Origin: Andreprevotia lacus DSM 23236
Lineage (GTDB): Bacteria; Pseudomonadota; Gammaproteobacteria; Burkholderiales; Chitinibacteraceae
Direction: 5' to 3'
NCBI RefSeq assembly: GCF_900176275.1
Contig: NZ_FWXD01000009.1
Location: 108,906-172,905 of the forward strand
Length of the DNA: 64,000 bases
The notes beneath the pieces were generated by a model. It was not told the origin of the DNA and searched no databases. It saw only the letters and a program-made list of their open reading frames with translations. The first letter of the stretch is position 1. Each line of letters starts with the position of its first letter. The translations under genes and the position numbers were made by a program. Of this stretch, positions 24,503 through 33,066 are shown piece after piece.

Positions 24503-26407
24503 ATGACATCCCGTACGTCCCGACGCGGACACGGGAAGCTGGCGCTTGCCCTGCTTCCCGCCCTGTTCGCCGCGCATGCCGCGCACGCTGCCAGCTATCC
24601 GGCCTGGCAGGCTGATACCTATTACGCCGCTGGCACCATCGTTTATTACAGCGGTCACGACTACAAGGCCTTGGTCAGCCAGACCGACTATGCCAGCACC
24701 GGCTGGAACCCGACCAATGCCAGTCTGTGGACCGATCTGGGCGCCGATACCGGCAGCGCTACGCCGACTCCGGCGCCGACCGCAACGCCCAAGCCGACCG
24801 CAACACCGATCCCGGTGACCGGCACTCCCACCCCGACCACCAAGCCGACCGTGACCCCGACACCGGTTAGCGGTGGCTGTACCGCCGCCGCGTGGAACAG
24901 CAGCACCGCCTATAACGGTGGCGCACAAGTGAGCTACAACGGCCACACCTACACCGCCAAGTGGTGGACTCAGGGCAATATTCCATCGTCCAGCACCGGC
25001 GACGGGCAACCGTGGACCGACAACGGCGTGTGCGGCCCGACGCCGACTCCGACCGCAACACCGACGGTCAGCCCGACTCCGGTGGGTGTCACCCCGCCGG
25101 CTGCAACCCAGTTGGTGGCCGGCACCTGTCCGAGCGATCCGGCGTTGCCGGTATGGACTGCCGGCACGTCTTACGCCTCCGGCCAGCGCGTGCGCCCGGC
25201 CCGTGACGTGAGCACGTTCAACGTGATGTACAACGGCAGCACCTACCCGGGTGTTTTCGTTGCTGCTCAGGCCCACACTGCCACCGCAGCCACCGAGCCT
25301 ACTGCCGGCCTGCCGCAAGGCGGCTGGAGCAAGCTGACCTACAACGCCACTTATTGGGCCGTCGGAGCCATGGTGCCGCCGCCGTGTGCCGTGCCGACGC
25401 CGACCCCGGTTGCCACGCCGACGCCGACCATCACCCCGACCGTTACGCCGACCCCGGTGAGCGGTACTGCGCCGGCCTTCATCTACAGCCCGTACAAGGA
25501 TGTGACGGTCAATACCGACTGGAACACCGACATGATGCGTGCCAGCGTGGGCAGCGGCAAAGTGCAGGCAGTCACGGCCGACATGCCGGCCAAGGTCGAT
25601 ACCTTGACTTGGGCCTTCGTGACCGGTGAGTGCGGCAGCACTGCCGCCGTGCCGTCGGGTGAAAACCTGGCCGGCATGGACCCGACCACCTTCGTCAACA
25701 CCAATGTCCCGCTGTTTACCGGCTCGGGCAAGAAGTACGTGGTGTCGACCGGTGGTGCAGCCGGCGTGTTCTCCTGCGGCAGCGATGCGGGCTTTGCCAA
25801 GTTTATCAACCACTATTACTCGGCCAACATGATCGGCGTCGACTTCGACATCGAAGCCGGCCAAACCCAGGCGCAGATCACTGATCTGGTACAGCGCGTT
25901 ATCGTGGCCCAGAAAACCTGGCCCAACCTGCGCTTCAGCTTCACGCTGGCCACACTGGCGCAGAGCAAGTCCGGTTCGGCTGTCGCGGTTGATCTGGGTG
26001 CCAGCTCGCCCAACCCGCTGGGCGACATGGGCAAGGTGGTGATGAGCGCCATCCAGGCGGCCGGTCTGAAGAACTACACCGTCAACCTGATGACCATGGA
26101 CTACGGCAACCCGCCGAGCATCAATCTGTGCGTGGTCAGCGGCAGCTCGTGCCAGATGGGCCAGTCGGCCATCCAGGCGGCCATGAACCTGCACAACTTC
26201 TATAACCTGCCGTACAGCCAGATCGAAGTGACACCGATGATTCTGGCCAACGACGTGGGTGGCGAGAACTTCTCGCTGTCCGACGCCGATGTGGTGGCGG
26301 CATGGGTGAAGGCCAATGGCCTGGCCGGCCTGCACCACTGGTCGTATGACCGTGACCAGAGCGGCGCCGCCTTCTCGGTGCGTTTTGCCACCGGGCTTGG
26401 CCTGTGA
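24503..26407 (+). CDS. Secreted multidomain GH18 chitinase
   Basis: 634 residues. A signal peptide ends in HAAHA (about 30). Order: CBM5/12 (31-82), Thr-Pro linker, CBM5/12 (128-182), linker, a third module of unclear family (about 210-295, bounded by Cys), linker, GH18 catalytic domain (about 325-634). The catalytic signature is GVDFDIEAG with D447, D449 and the acid E451; YTVNLMTMDYG and HHWSYDRDQ match the end of the barrel. Cleaves chitin outside the cell. A GGAGGAG site lies upstream of ATG 24503, with its own terminator downstream. The first two modules nearly duplicate those of the protein at 1824. The GH18 type (short insert, DFDIE) resembles Chitinase C/D-like bacterial enzymes. Confidence 0.94.
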   Translation: MTSRTSRRGHGKLALALLPALFAAHAAHAASYPAWQADTYYAAGTIVYYSGHDYKALVSQTDYASTGWNPTNASLWTDLGADTGSATPTPAPTATPKPTATPIPVTGTPTPTTKPTVTPTPVSGGCTAAAWNSSTAYNGGAQVSYNGHTYTAKWWTQGNIPSSSTGDGQPWTDNGVCGPTPTPTATPTVSPTPVGVTPPAATQLVAGTCPSDPALPVWTAGTSYASGQRVRPARDVSTFNVMYNGSTYPGVFVAAQAHTATAATEPTAGLPQGGWSKLTYNATYWAVGAMVPPPCAVPTPTPVATPTPTITPTVTPTPVSGTAPAFIYSPYKDVTVNTDWNTDMMRASVGSGKVQAVTADMPAKVDTLTWAFVTGECGSTAAVPSGENLAGMDPTTFVNTNVPLFTGSGKKYVVSTGGAAGVFSCGSDAGFAKFINHYYSANMIGVDFDIEAGQTQAQITDLVQRVIVAQKTWPNLRFSFTLATLAQSKSGSAVAVDLGASSPNPLGDMGKVVMSAIQAAGLKNYTVNLMTMDYGNPPSINLCVVSGSSCQMGQSAIQAAMNLHNFYNLPYSQIEVTPMILANDVGGENFSLSDADVVAAWVKANGLAGLHHWSYDRDQSGAAFSVRFATGLGL

Positions 26408-26443
26408 TCGTCACTGTTTGAAATCAAGCAGTGGATGTAATGG

Positions 26444-26470
26444 AAAACCGGCCTGTGAAGGCCGGTTTTT
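26444..26470 (+). terminator. Terminator of the chitinase gene
   Basis: A 10-bp perfect stem AAAACCGGCC/GGCCGGTTTT (26444-26453 with 26460-26469) and a T run, 37 bases past the stop. Confidence 0.92.
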
Positions 26471-26512
26471 CTTTGCCATGATGGGTCATTGCTGCTGCAG
26501 AGCCAGATCTCC

Positions 26513-27628
26513 ATGACCCCATCCCGCGCCTGGACCAATGCTGCCATCCGCACCATCGAGGCGGATTTTCACCGCTCGGCCGATACGCATCTGATCCCGC
26601 TGGTGCTGCCCGGTTTTTCCGGCATCGATGTCTACCTGAAGGATGAATCGTGCCACCCCACCGGCAGCCTCAAACACCGGCTGGCGCGCTCGCTGTTCCT
26701 GTATGCGCTGGCCAATGGCTGGCTGCATGAGGGCAGCACAGTGATCGAGGCATCAAGCGGCTCTACCGCCATTTCCGAAGCCTATTTCGCCCACCTGCTG
26801 GGCCTGCCCTTCATCGCGGTGATGCCGGCCACGGTCAGCCCGGACAAGATTGCCGCCATCGAATTCCATGGCGGCGGTTGCCATCTGGTGCAAGACCCGA
26901 CGGCGATCTACAGCGAATCGGAGCGGCTGGCGCGCGCCACCAATGGCCATTTCATGGACCAGTTCACCTACGCCGAGCGCGCCACCGACTGGCGCGCCAA
27001 CAACAACATCGCCGAATCCATTTTCAAGCAGATGGAGCTGGAGCGTTACCCGGAGCCGGACTGGATCGTGGCCTCGGCCGGTACGGGCGGCACCAGCGCC
27101 ACCCTGGGGCGCTATGTGCGCTACCGCCGCCACGGCACGCAGATTGCCTGCGTTGATCCGGAAAATTCGGTGTTCTTCGATTACTACGCCGCCGTGCGGC
27201 AGGGGGAGGACGCTACGGCCGCGCGTGCGCGCTTCCAGCTCGATTGTGGCTCGCGCATCGAGGGCATAGGCCGGCCGCGCGTCGAGTCATCCTTTTTGCC
27301 GGATGTCATCGACAGCATGTTCAAGGTGCCTGACGCGCTATCCGTTGGTGCCATGCGCTGGCTGGCAGACAAGCTTGGCCGCCGGGTGGGGGGCTCCACC
27401 GGCAGCAACTTCGTTGGCGTGCTGGCGCTGGCCGCGCAAATGCAGGCCGACGGCCGCCAGGGCAGTATCGTCACCCTGCTGTGCGACAGCGGCGAGCGCT
27501 ATGGCCACTCCTACTACAACGACGCCTGGCTGGCAGCGCGCGGGCTGGATGTGGCAGCGGCACAGGTGCAGATTGCTGCGGTGGCGGAACAAGGTACAGT
27601 GCTGCCGGGCTCAGTGCTGCGTGCCTGA
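26513..27628 (+). CDS. PLP-dependent cysteine synthase/desulfhydrase-family enzyme
   Basis: 371 residues of fold type II. The PLP lysine lies in [12 protein letters not shown], the phosphate-binding loop is [15 protein letters not shown], and [15 protein letters not shown] matches the substrate loop. It resembles the Cds1-like L-cysteine desulfhydrase branch rather than CysK/CysM; the reaction is therefore cysteine synthesis or breakdown. Start 26513 (MTPSRAW) is preferred to a TTG at 26489. Not in an operon with the chitinase, which has its own terminator. Confidence 0.82.
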   Translation: MTPSRAWTNAAIRTIEADFHRSADTHLIPLVLPGFSGIDVYLKDESCHPTGSLKHRLARSLFLYALANGWLHEGSTVIEASSGSTAISEAYFAHLLGLPFIAVMPATVSPDKIAAIEFHGGGCHLVQDPTAIYSESERLARATNGHFMDQFTYAERATDWRANNNIAESIFKQMELERYPEPDWIVASAGTGGTSATLGRYVRYRRHGTQIACVDPENSVFFDYYAAVRQGEDATAARARFQLDCGSRIEGIGRPRVESSFLPDVIDSMFKVPDALSVGAMRWLADKLGRRVGGSTGSNFVGVLALAAQMQADGRQGSIVTLLCDSGERYGHSYYNDAWLAARGLDVAAAQVQIAAVAEQGTVLPGSVLRA

Positions 27629-27655
27629 CCGGGTGGTGCAGGATTCCGCCGGCGC

Positions 27656-28351
27656 TTACTGATCGCTCGGGGTGAACTTCGGACAGGTATTCCAGAGATG
27701 CACCGCGCTGCCGTCATGCGGGCCACCGGGCTGTGTACAGCAACCGAAATCAAGCAGCGCACCATCACCATTCAGCCTGACAAAAGCCATGCATTTCCGG
27801 CAGCATGCGTCGTTGACATGCTCGAGCCTGCCCCAGCGCAGGGCGGTCTGATCCGCCCGGGCAAGGGCGGCTTCTTCTTCTACACTCACCGGCTCGGATT
27901 CGCCCGTCCCGCAGTACAGCAAGCCGCGCCGCGCCCACAGCCAGTTTTGATCGGGCAGGCGGATGCGCCACTCCGGGTTGCCGCTTACCATTACCATGCT
28001 GCGCAGACAGTACCCGCTGGCGAAATGCAGAGCCAGCTCGGGAATGCGGCCGGAGATGGCGATGTCAATCAAGGTTGCCCCCTGCAACCGGCTTAGTCCT
28101 TCGGCAATTTCCGGGCGTGTGTTGGAACTGCCAAAGCAGACCCGCTCGCCCAGCTCGACACGCCAGTCCCATTCAATGCCGATATTGGCCTCCCCACTGG
28201 GCAGCCGGCGCCGTCCTTCGGGTTCGGTCAGCGCGCCCAGCTCGAAAAACACCGCTGAGCCATAGCCCGGCCACGCCAGTGAAACTGGCAAAGCCAGCAA
28301 GGGCCGTATGAGCGTTGTAAATTCGGCAGGGGTAATGATGCGACTGGTCAT
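27656..28351 (-). CDS. Hypothetical protein with Cys-rich C-terminus
   Basis: 231 residues that I do not recognise. No signal peptide. The C-terminal third carries a Cys cluster (DACCRKCMAF, LDFGCCTQPGG, WNTCPKF), possibly metal binding. Two hydrophobic stretches near residues 13-40 are too short for clear membrane helices. It converges with the cysteine-synthase-like gene and is upstream of nothing on its strand. Start ATG 28351 has a poor ribosome site. Confidence 0.55.
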   Translation of the reverse strand: MTSRIITPAEFTTLIRPLLALPVSLAWPGYGSAVFFELGALTEPEGRRRLPSGEANIGIEWDWRVELGERVCFGSSNTRPEIAEGLSRLQGATLIDIAISGRIPELALHFASGYCLRSMVMVSGNPEWRIRLPDQNWLWARRGLLYCGTGESEPVSVEEEAALARADQTALRWGRLEHVNDACCRKCMAFVRLNGDGALLDFGCCTQPGGPHDGSAVHLWNTCPKFTPSDQ

Positions 28352-28435
28352 GGGCAACCATTCAAAGCCGGGAGCGTCCGGTGCGATATCATCCAGCCGA
28401 TGGTGGCAGCACGCAATGGCCGCCTGCCCGCCGGG

Positions 28436-29035
28436 CTACGCGCCAGCGATTTCCCCCTGGGCGAGGCGCGCCAGCAGCCCTGCGCAAACCTCGGGCCACT
28501 CATCCTCGATGATGCTGTAGCGCAGCGAATTGCGCTTGCGCCCGTCGGGCATGATGCGCTCGTAGCGGATCAAGCCTTCCAGCCTGGCGCCCAGGCGCAG
28601 GATGGCGGCTTGCGAGCGGGTGTTCAGCTCGTCGGTGGTGAACTGCACGCGGATCATCCCCAGCGTATCGAAGGCATGGCGCAGCATCAGATACTTGGCC
28701 TCGCTATTGGCGCGCGTGCGCTGCCACGATGCTGCCAGCCAGGTGTGGCCGATTTCCAGCTGGCGGTTGCGCGCATCCACCTTCCAGTAGCGGGTCGAGC
28801 CGATCACCTTGCCGCTGGAGATATCCTCGGTGACAAAGGGAATGACCATGCCGGCCGCGCGCGCCTCGAGCGCGGTGGCGATGTAGGCTGCCATCGTGGC
28901 CTGCGAGGGCACGACGGTGAACTTGAGCTGCCACAATTCGCCATCGCTGGCCGCCTGCAGCAGGGCAGGACCGTCGTCCGCCTGCAGTGGGCGCAGGCGG
29001 ATGTGCGAGCCGGTCAGGGTGGGGTAGATGTCCAT
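28436..29035 (-). CDS. GNAT N-acetyltransferase (RimJ/RimL type)
   Basis: 199 residues. TGSHIRLRPLQADDGPALL at the start and IGHTWLAASWQRTRANSEAK, the acetyl-CoA-loop equivalent, mark a RimL-like GNAT; RVQFTTDELNTRSQAAILRL closes the domain. The substrate may be a ribosomal protein N-terminus or a small molecule. An alternative start at 29044 adds three residues. It lies 49 bases past the DUF1501 stop. Confidence 0.87.
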   Translation of the reverse strand: MDIYPTLTGSHIRLRPLQADDGPALLQAASDGELWQLKFTVVPSQATMAAYIATALEARAAGMVIPFVTEDISSGKVIGSTRYWKVDARNRQLEIGHTWLAASWQRTRANSEAKYLMLRHAFDTLGMIRVQFTTDELNTRSQAAILRLGARLEGLIRYERIMPDGRKRNSLRYSIIEDEWPEVCAGLLARLAQGEIAGA

Positions 29036-29084
29036 GCCGGGCATTGTGGTGCGCAGGCCAAGCCATGCCAAGCGGCCATCGCCA

Positions 29085-30317
29085 TCAGGCACGTATCAGC
29101 CCGCGCGGCGCAGTCGTCGTCAGCCCCGGAAAAATCTGCGCCAGCTGCGCATCGGGCAGTCGCAAATGCCGCTCGGCCACTTGCGCCAGCACGGCGCGGA
29201 AGTCGGTGGTCACGGGCACGTCGCGTTGCTCGTACAGCGCGGCGTTGTCCAGCCCGCGCCAGTCACCATAAACCTTGCCGCCGGCCACGGCACCACCCAG
29301 CAGCCACATCACGTTGCCGTGGCCGTGGTCGGTGCCGCCGTTGCCATTTTGTTTTGCGGTGCGGCCGAATTCGGACATCACTACCACGGTGGTGTCGTTC
29401 CACATCGGGCCAAGGGCCTGTGCCAACTGGGCCAGCCCTTCGCCCACCGGGGCTAGCCGGTTGGCGAGCTGGCCTTTGCCGGCGCCCTGGTTGATATGGG
29501 TATCCCAGCCGCCCAGCGCGATGAAGGCGAGCTGCACATTGCCCTTGCGCATCAGTTTGGCCAGTTGCACGGCGTCGGTGGGAAAGCCGTTGGGCAACGG
29601 CGCGCCATTGCTGGCGGCCATCATTTCATCTGCCAGGCTGTCCATCACTTCCTTGTGGGTTTCGCGCGCTTCTTCATAGGCCTGCGCCAGCTTGTCGTCG
29701 CCCTTGTAGAGCTGGCTGAATGCATCGTCGACCTTGGGCCTATCCAGCACGGTGGGCTTGCCGGCTGCATTGCCGCTGGCGACATTGGCCACGCCGATGC
29801 GCCCGCTGAGGATGCGCGGCAAGGTCGGGCCGATGCTGACCGCGCGGGTGGGCGACATCTCGCCCGGCAGGGTGGCCAGCAGCCGGTTCATCCAGCCATC
29901 GGCCGTGCCTTTGCGGCCGGGCGTACCCGACTCCATATAGTCCTGCGCATCGAAGTGCGAACGCGTCGCATCCGGCGAGCCGGCGGCATGCACAAAGGCC
30001 AGTTGTTTTGCCTGCCACAGCGGCTGCAGCGGCGTCAGCGCCGGGTGCAGGCCGAAATAGCCGTCCAGATCGAGCAGGCCATCGGCTGCGCCAGGTTTGG
30101 CGACCGCAATGCCGGGGCGCAGCGCGTAGTAATTGGCATCGGCATATGGCGCCACCACGTTCAGGCCGTCGACTGCGCCGCGCAGCATCACTACCACCAG
30201 TTTCTTCTGCGTCGGGCTGGCCGGATTGGCTGCCAGCGCCCAGCCACTCTGGCCGAAGGGGAACAGACCGGTACCGAGCAGCGCGGCGCTGGATTTCAGG
30301 AAAAGACGGCGATCCAT
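29085..30317 (-). CDS. DUF1501-family secreted protein
   Basis: 410 residues. Twin-arginine-like N-terminus (DRRLFLKSSAALLGTGLFP), then LVVVMLRGAVDGLNVVAPY, SHFDAQDYMESG and VVVMSEFGRTAKQNGNGGTDHG, hallmarks of DUF1501, which belongs to the alkaline-phosphatase/sulfatase-like superfamily. It is typically paired with a DUF1800 protein, here 133 bases upstream on the same strand. The function is unknown; a periplasmic location is likely. GGAG site before ATG 30317. Confidence 0.93.
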   Translation of the reverse strand: MDRRLFLKSSAALLGTGLFPFGQSGWALAANPASPTQKKLVVVMLRGAVDGLNVVAPYADANYYALRPGIAVAKPGAADGLLDLDGYFGLHPALTPLQPLWQAKQLAFVHAAGSPDATRSHFDAQDYMESGTPGRKGTADGWMNRLLATLPGEMSPTRAVSIGPTLPRILSGRIGVANVASGNAAGKPTVLDRPKVDDAFSQLYKGDDKLAQAYEEARETHKEVMDSLADEMMAASNGAPLPNGFPTDAVQLAKLMRKGNVQLAFIALGGWDTHINQGAGKGQLANRLAPVGEGLAQLAQALGPMWNDTTVVVMSEFGRTAKQNGNGGTDHGHGNVMWLLGGAVAGGKVYGDWRGLDNAALYEQRDVPVTTDFRAVLAQVAERHLRLPDAQLAQIFPGLTTTAPRGLIRA

Positions 30318-30449
30318 GATGTGCTCCCGAGACATGGATGAAAATGGACAAAACCCAGTGCAACGGTGCTGGCAAGACGCACGAAATGCAGACAGTACAA
30401 GTTGTACGGCAAGTGAGCGCAACGCAGCCAGCAGGGTTTTGTTGTGCTC

Positions 30450-31943
30450 CTAATGGCGTTGGAAATCAGGGCTGCCCAGCATCAGTGCTGCGCGCAGATT
30501 GGGGTCGGCTTGCTGGATGCTGGCCAGGGTCTTGTCCGACAGCGCCGGCCCCAGCGTATTGGCGAGTGTGACTGGGTCCAGCGGTTCGATTTCGCCCTTG
30601 CCCATCGGCGCGCTGGCGTCGCTGTCGGCCGGGCGGCTGAGTGCCAGCCGGCCGGTGCCCAGCGCGGTGGCCAGATTGATGCGGCGGGTGATGGCATCCG
30701 GGTTCAGCCAGGCGGCTTCGGTGTTTTTGTAGCCATCGGGGGTCTGGCAGCCGTACAGCGGCATGCCCAGCTGGTACAGCGCACCGGTCAGCGGTTTCAC
30801 GTTGTTGACCTGCACACCGGCAGCGCGCGTGGCCGAGACCACCAGTTGATAGGGCGTCTTGAACTTGTTGCCGACGTTGGCGCTGTCCCAGAACTCCGGG
30901 CTGGCGAACAGCGTAGTGAGCACGGCGCGGATATCGCCCTGGCTGTTGATGAAGCGCTGCGTGAGTTTGTCCACCAGCGATGCGGGCGGCTCGTCGGCAA
31001 CGAAGTATTGCGCCAGCTGGTAGCTGATATGGTGCGCGGTGACCGGGCTGGCCGCCAGCACATCCAGCGCCCATTCGCCTTCGGCTTGGCCGCGTGGCTC
31101 GACATGGCGGTTCAGCCATTCCTTGCCGTGCGTGTCGTGCCGGCGCGCATCGAAGGTGTAGCTGCCGCCGCCGAAAAAGCTGGCGCGCGGATCAAAGGTC
31201 CAGCCAGTGAGCATGCGCGCCAGCTCGGTCACGTCCTTTTGCGTATAGCCACCATCGACGCCCAGCGTGTGCAGCTCCATCAACTCGCGCGCGTAGTTTT
31301 CGTTCAGGCCCTGCACGCGCTTGTTCTTGCCCTGGAAGTCGGGCGCGGCCGATTCCCAGTTGTCCAGATAGAACAGCATGGCCGGGTGCTTGGCCGTGGC
31401 GCCAAGCAGATCGCGGAAGCGCCCCAGCACATAGGGGCGGATGGCATTGCGCTCGTAGTCGGTAACGAACACACGGGTCAGGCCCTTGTCGGCATACACG
31501 TTGAAGTGGTTGAACCAGAAGTCGGTCATCACTTCTTCGAGCTGGCGCGGGCTGTAGATGGCGCGGTACAGCCGCTCCTGATGCGACAGCTGGGCGGCAT
31601 CCTTGTAGATTTCGCGCTGCGCCTCTTGCTGCTGTGCTGCGTCGAGCTTCATCAGCGGTCCGGGCCGTACCACGGCCAGCATCTCGCGCGGGGTTTTTTC
31701 ATTGTGGCGCAGCGCATCCAGCCGCTGGTTGAGCGCTGCCGGCAGCGCAATGCGCTCGGGGTGCAGCTGCTGGTCGATATAGCGTTCGACCCCCATGGCC
31801 TGCACCTGCTGCAGATCACCTGGTGCCGGGCCATAGCCCAGCCGGTTGAGCACGTGCAGCGCGCGTTGCTCGTCGGTCAATGGCGCCGCACAGATTGATG
31901 CAGCGGTCAGCAGCGTGGCGATTACAACAGCAAGTTTCACCAT
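30450..31943 (-). CDS. DUF1800-family secreted protein
   Basis: 497 residues. A signal peptide ends at ICAA. ALHVLNRLGYGPAPGDLQ at the N-terminus, MTDFWFNHFNVYADKG, YARELMELHTLGVDGGYTQ and LTGWTFDP are the DUF1800 core. Function unknown; DUF1800 and DUF1501 partners almost always occur as a pair, so the two probably act together in the periplasm. Confidence 0.94.
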   Translation of the reverse strand: MVKLAVVIATLLTAASICAAPLTDEQRALHVLNRLGYGPAPGDLQQVQAMGVERYIDQQLHPERIALPAALNQRLDALRHNEKTPREMLAVVRPGPLMKLDAAQQQEAQREIYKDAAQLSHQERLYRAIYSPRQLEEVMTDFWFNHFNVYADKGLTRVFVTDYERNAIRPYVLGRFRDLLGATAKHPAMLFYLDNWESAAPDFQGKNKRVQGLNENYARELMELHTLGVDGGYTQKDVTELARMLTGWTFDPRASFFGGGSYTFDARRHDTHGKEWLNRHVEPRGQAEGEWALDVLAASPVTAHHISYQLAQYFVADEPPASLVDKLTQRFINSQGDIRAVLTTLFASPEFWDSANVGNKFKTPYQLVVSATRAAGVQVNNVKPLTGALYQLGMPLYGCQTPDGYKNTEAAWLNPDAITRRINLATALGTGRLALSRPADSDASAPMGKGEIEPLDPVTLANTLGPALSDKTLASIQQADPNLRAALMLGSPDFQRH

Positions 31944-32181
31944 GATGGCTATTTCCGGGCAGATGTCTTGTCGATTAACGCAGCGCTATGACACTGCGGT
32001 GACGTGCATGTGCGTGGCGTGTGTAACTGCTTGTGAGATCAGGAACGGCACCTGATGCGGGCGCGTTTTCCCGGCCGGATCACAGTTGCCAGATATGTTA
32101 AGTGTTTGTTTCAAAAAATAACCTGGCAGCCGGGCGCAACTGCCATAGTTTGCTGGCAGAGTGCTCAATACGGGGTGAGTG

Positions 32182-32793
32182 ATGAAATGGTGTTGGCTGT
32201 GGCTGTTGGTGGTCAGCGGGCTGGCCCAGGCTGGCATGAACAAATGCCGGGTGGATGGCGCCGTGGTCTATCAGGACCAGCCTTGCAGCAGCGCGCAGCA
32301 AACGCTGCAAACCGGTGTGGCTGACCGGGCTGCAGCAACCGGCAGCGCCGACCCGCTTGAGATCCAGCTGCCGCCGCAAATGCCCAGCGAAGCGCTGTAT
32401 CGGGAATTGATCGGCAGCTGGTGCGAAGACCCGGCGGCGTTCTACGAGTTGATCCGGGCCATATATAACCAGGCAAGCAAAAGATCGGCCGATGTGCCTG
32501 CCTCGGACGAATACCGCCTGAGCTACAAGGAAAAACTGGCGCAACTGAAGAAGACAGACCCCAAGGCATACGCCGAAGCGATGAATGCACCGCCCCGGCT
32601 GGTCGTCACTTTCTTGCCCGATCATGTGGCGCGCTCGTCCGGCCGGCCGCAACTGCTGCCGGTGCGCATGGACAAGGAAGGGTTCGTGGTGGGCGATGAT
32701 GGCTTGACCATTTATCGCCACGGCCAGCATTTTTACCGGGGCAGCCACGAGTTCCACCGCGTTCCACTGATGCGTTGTACGGCATCGCCCTGA
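32182..32793 (+). CDS. Secreted DUF4124-like protein
   Basis: 203 residues. A short signal peptide ends at GLAQA, and then KCRVDGAVVYQDQPCSS has the two-Cys pattern of DUF4124. The rest is hydrophilic with no recognised domain. It may be an envelope protein of unknown function. The start could instead be GTG 32179. Faces the DUF1800 gene divergently. Confidence 0.7.
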   Translation: MKWCWLWLLVVSGLAQAGMNKCRVDGAVVYQDQPCSSAQQTLQTGVADRAAATGSADPLEIQLPPQMPSEALYRELIGSWCEDPAAFYELIRAIYNQASKRSADVPASDEYRLSYKEKLAQLKKTDPKAYAEAMNAPPRLVVTFLPDHVARSSGRPQLLPVRMDKEGFVVGDDGLTIYRHGQHFYRGSHEFHRVPLMRCTASP

Positions 32794-32875
32794 TGCAACC
32801 GCGTTGCAGGCGGGCAGTCCACCCCGGGGAAATCCCGTATAGCCGCCGGGCATGCTTGCGGCGCAAAGTGGTGCC

Positions 32876-32953
32876 ATGAATACCGCGCTCAACATCCTTT
32901 CCCGCCCGGCCTGTCGCGTACAGGCTGCGTTTTGGTACCGCTCCTATACGTAG
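32876..32953 (+). CDS. Putative 25-residue leader peptide
   Basis: A short frame from ATG 32876 to TAG 32951-32953. Its last residues read AAFWYRSYT, with Phe, Trp and two Tyr. It ends where alternative RNA hairpins begin, and lies 114 bases before a TrpRS-like gene. The ribosome site is weak (GTGG). There is only a single Trp codon, so if it senses amino acids, the signal may be aromatic residues generally. Confidence 0.45.
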   Translation: MNTALNILSRPACRVQAAFWYRSYT

Positions 32954-33023
32954 GGCGGCCGGGATGTTTTGACTCTCACAATGCCGCCGATCAGGGCGGC
33001 ATTGTTGTTGGAGCACCAGCTCC
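32893..33023 (+). promoter_or_regulatory. Candidate transcription attenuator ahead of the TrpRS-like gene
   Basis: Four mutually exclusive segments can be read. Segment 1, CCCGGCC (32905-32911), can pair with segment 2, GGCCGGG (32957-32963). The overlapping GGGCGGC (32953-32959) can pair with segment 3, GCCGCC (32983-32988). Segment 3 can pair with segment 4 as a 9-bp stem AATGCCGCC/GGCGGCATT (32980-32988 with 32995-33003). The T tract after it is poor (GTTGTTGG). A second hairpin, GGAGC/GCTCC, is at 33010-33023. Confidence 0.45.
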
Positions 33024-33066
33024 ATCTCTCCCGGATCGGTGGCCTGAATAAAAAAGGAAACCGATC

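Noticed and set aside
24431..26338. 635-residue minus-strand frame opposite the chitinase
   Set aside because: His/Gly/Arg-rich artefact; the plus strand has a signal peptide and catalytic motif.
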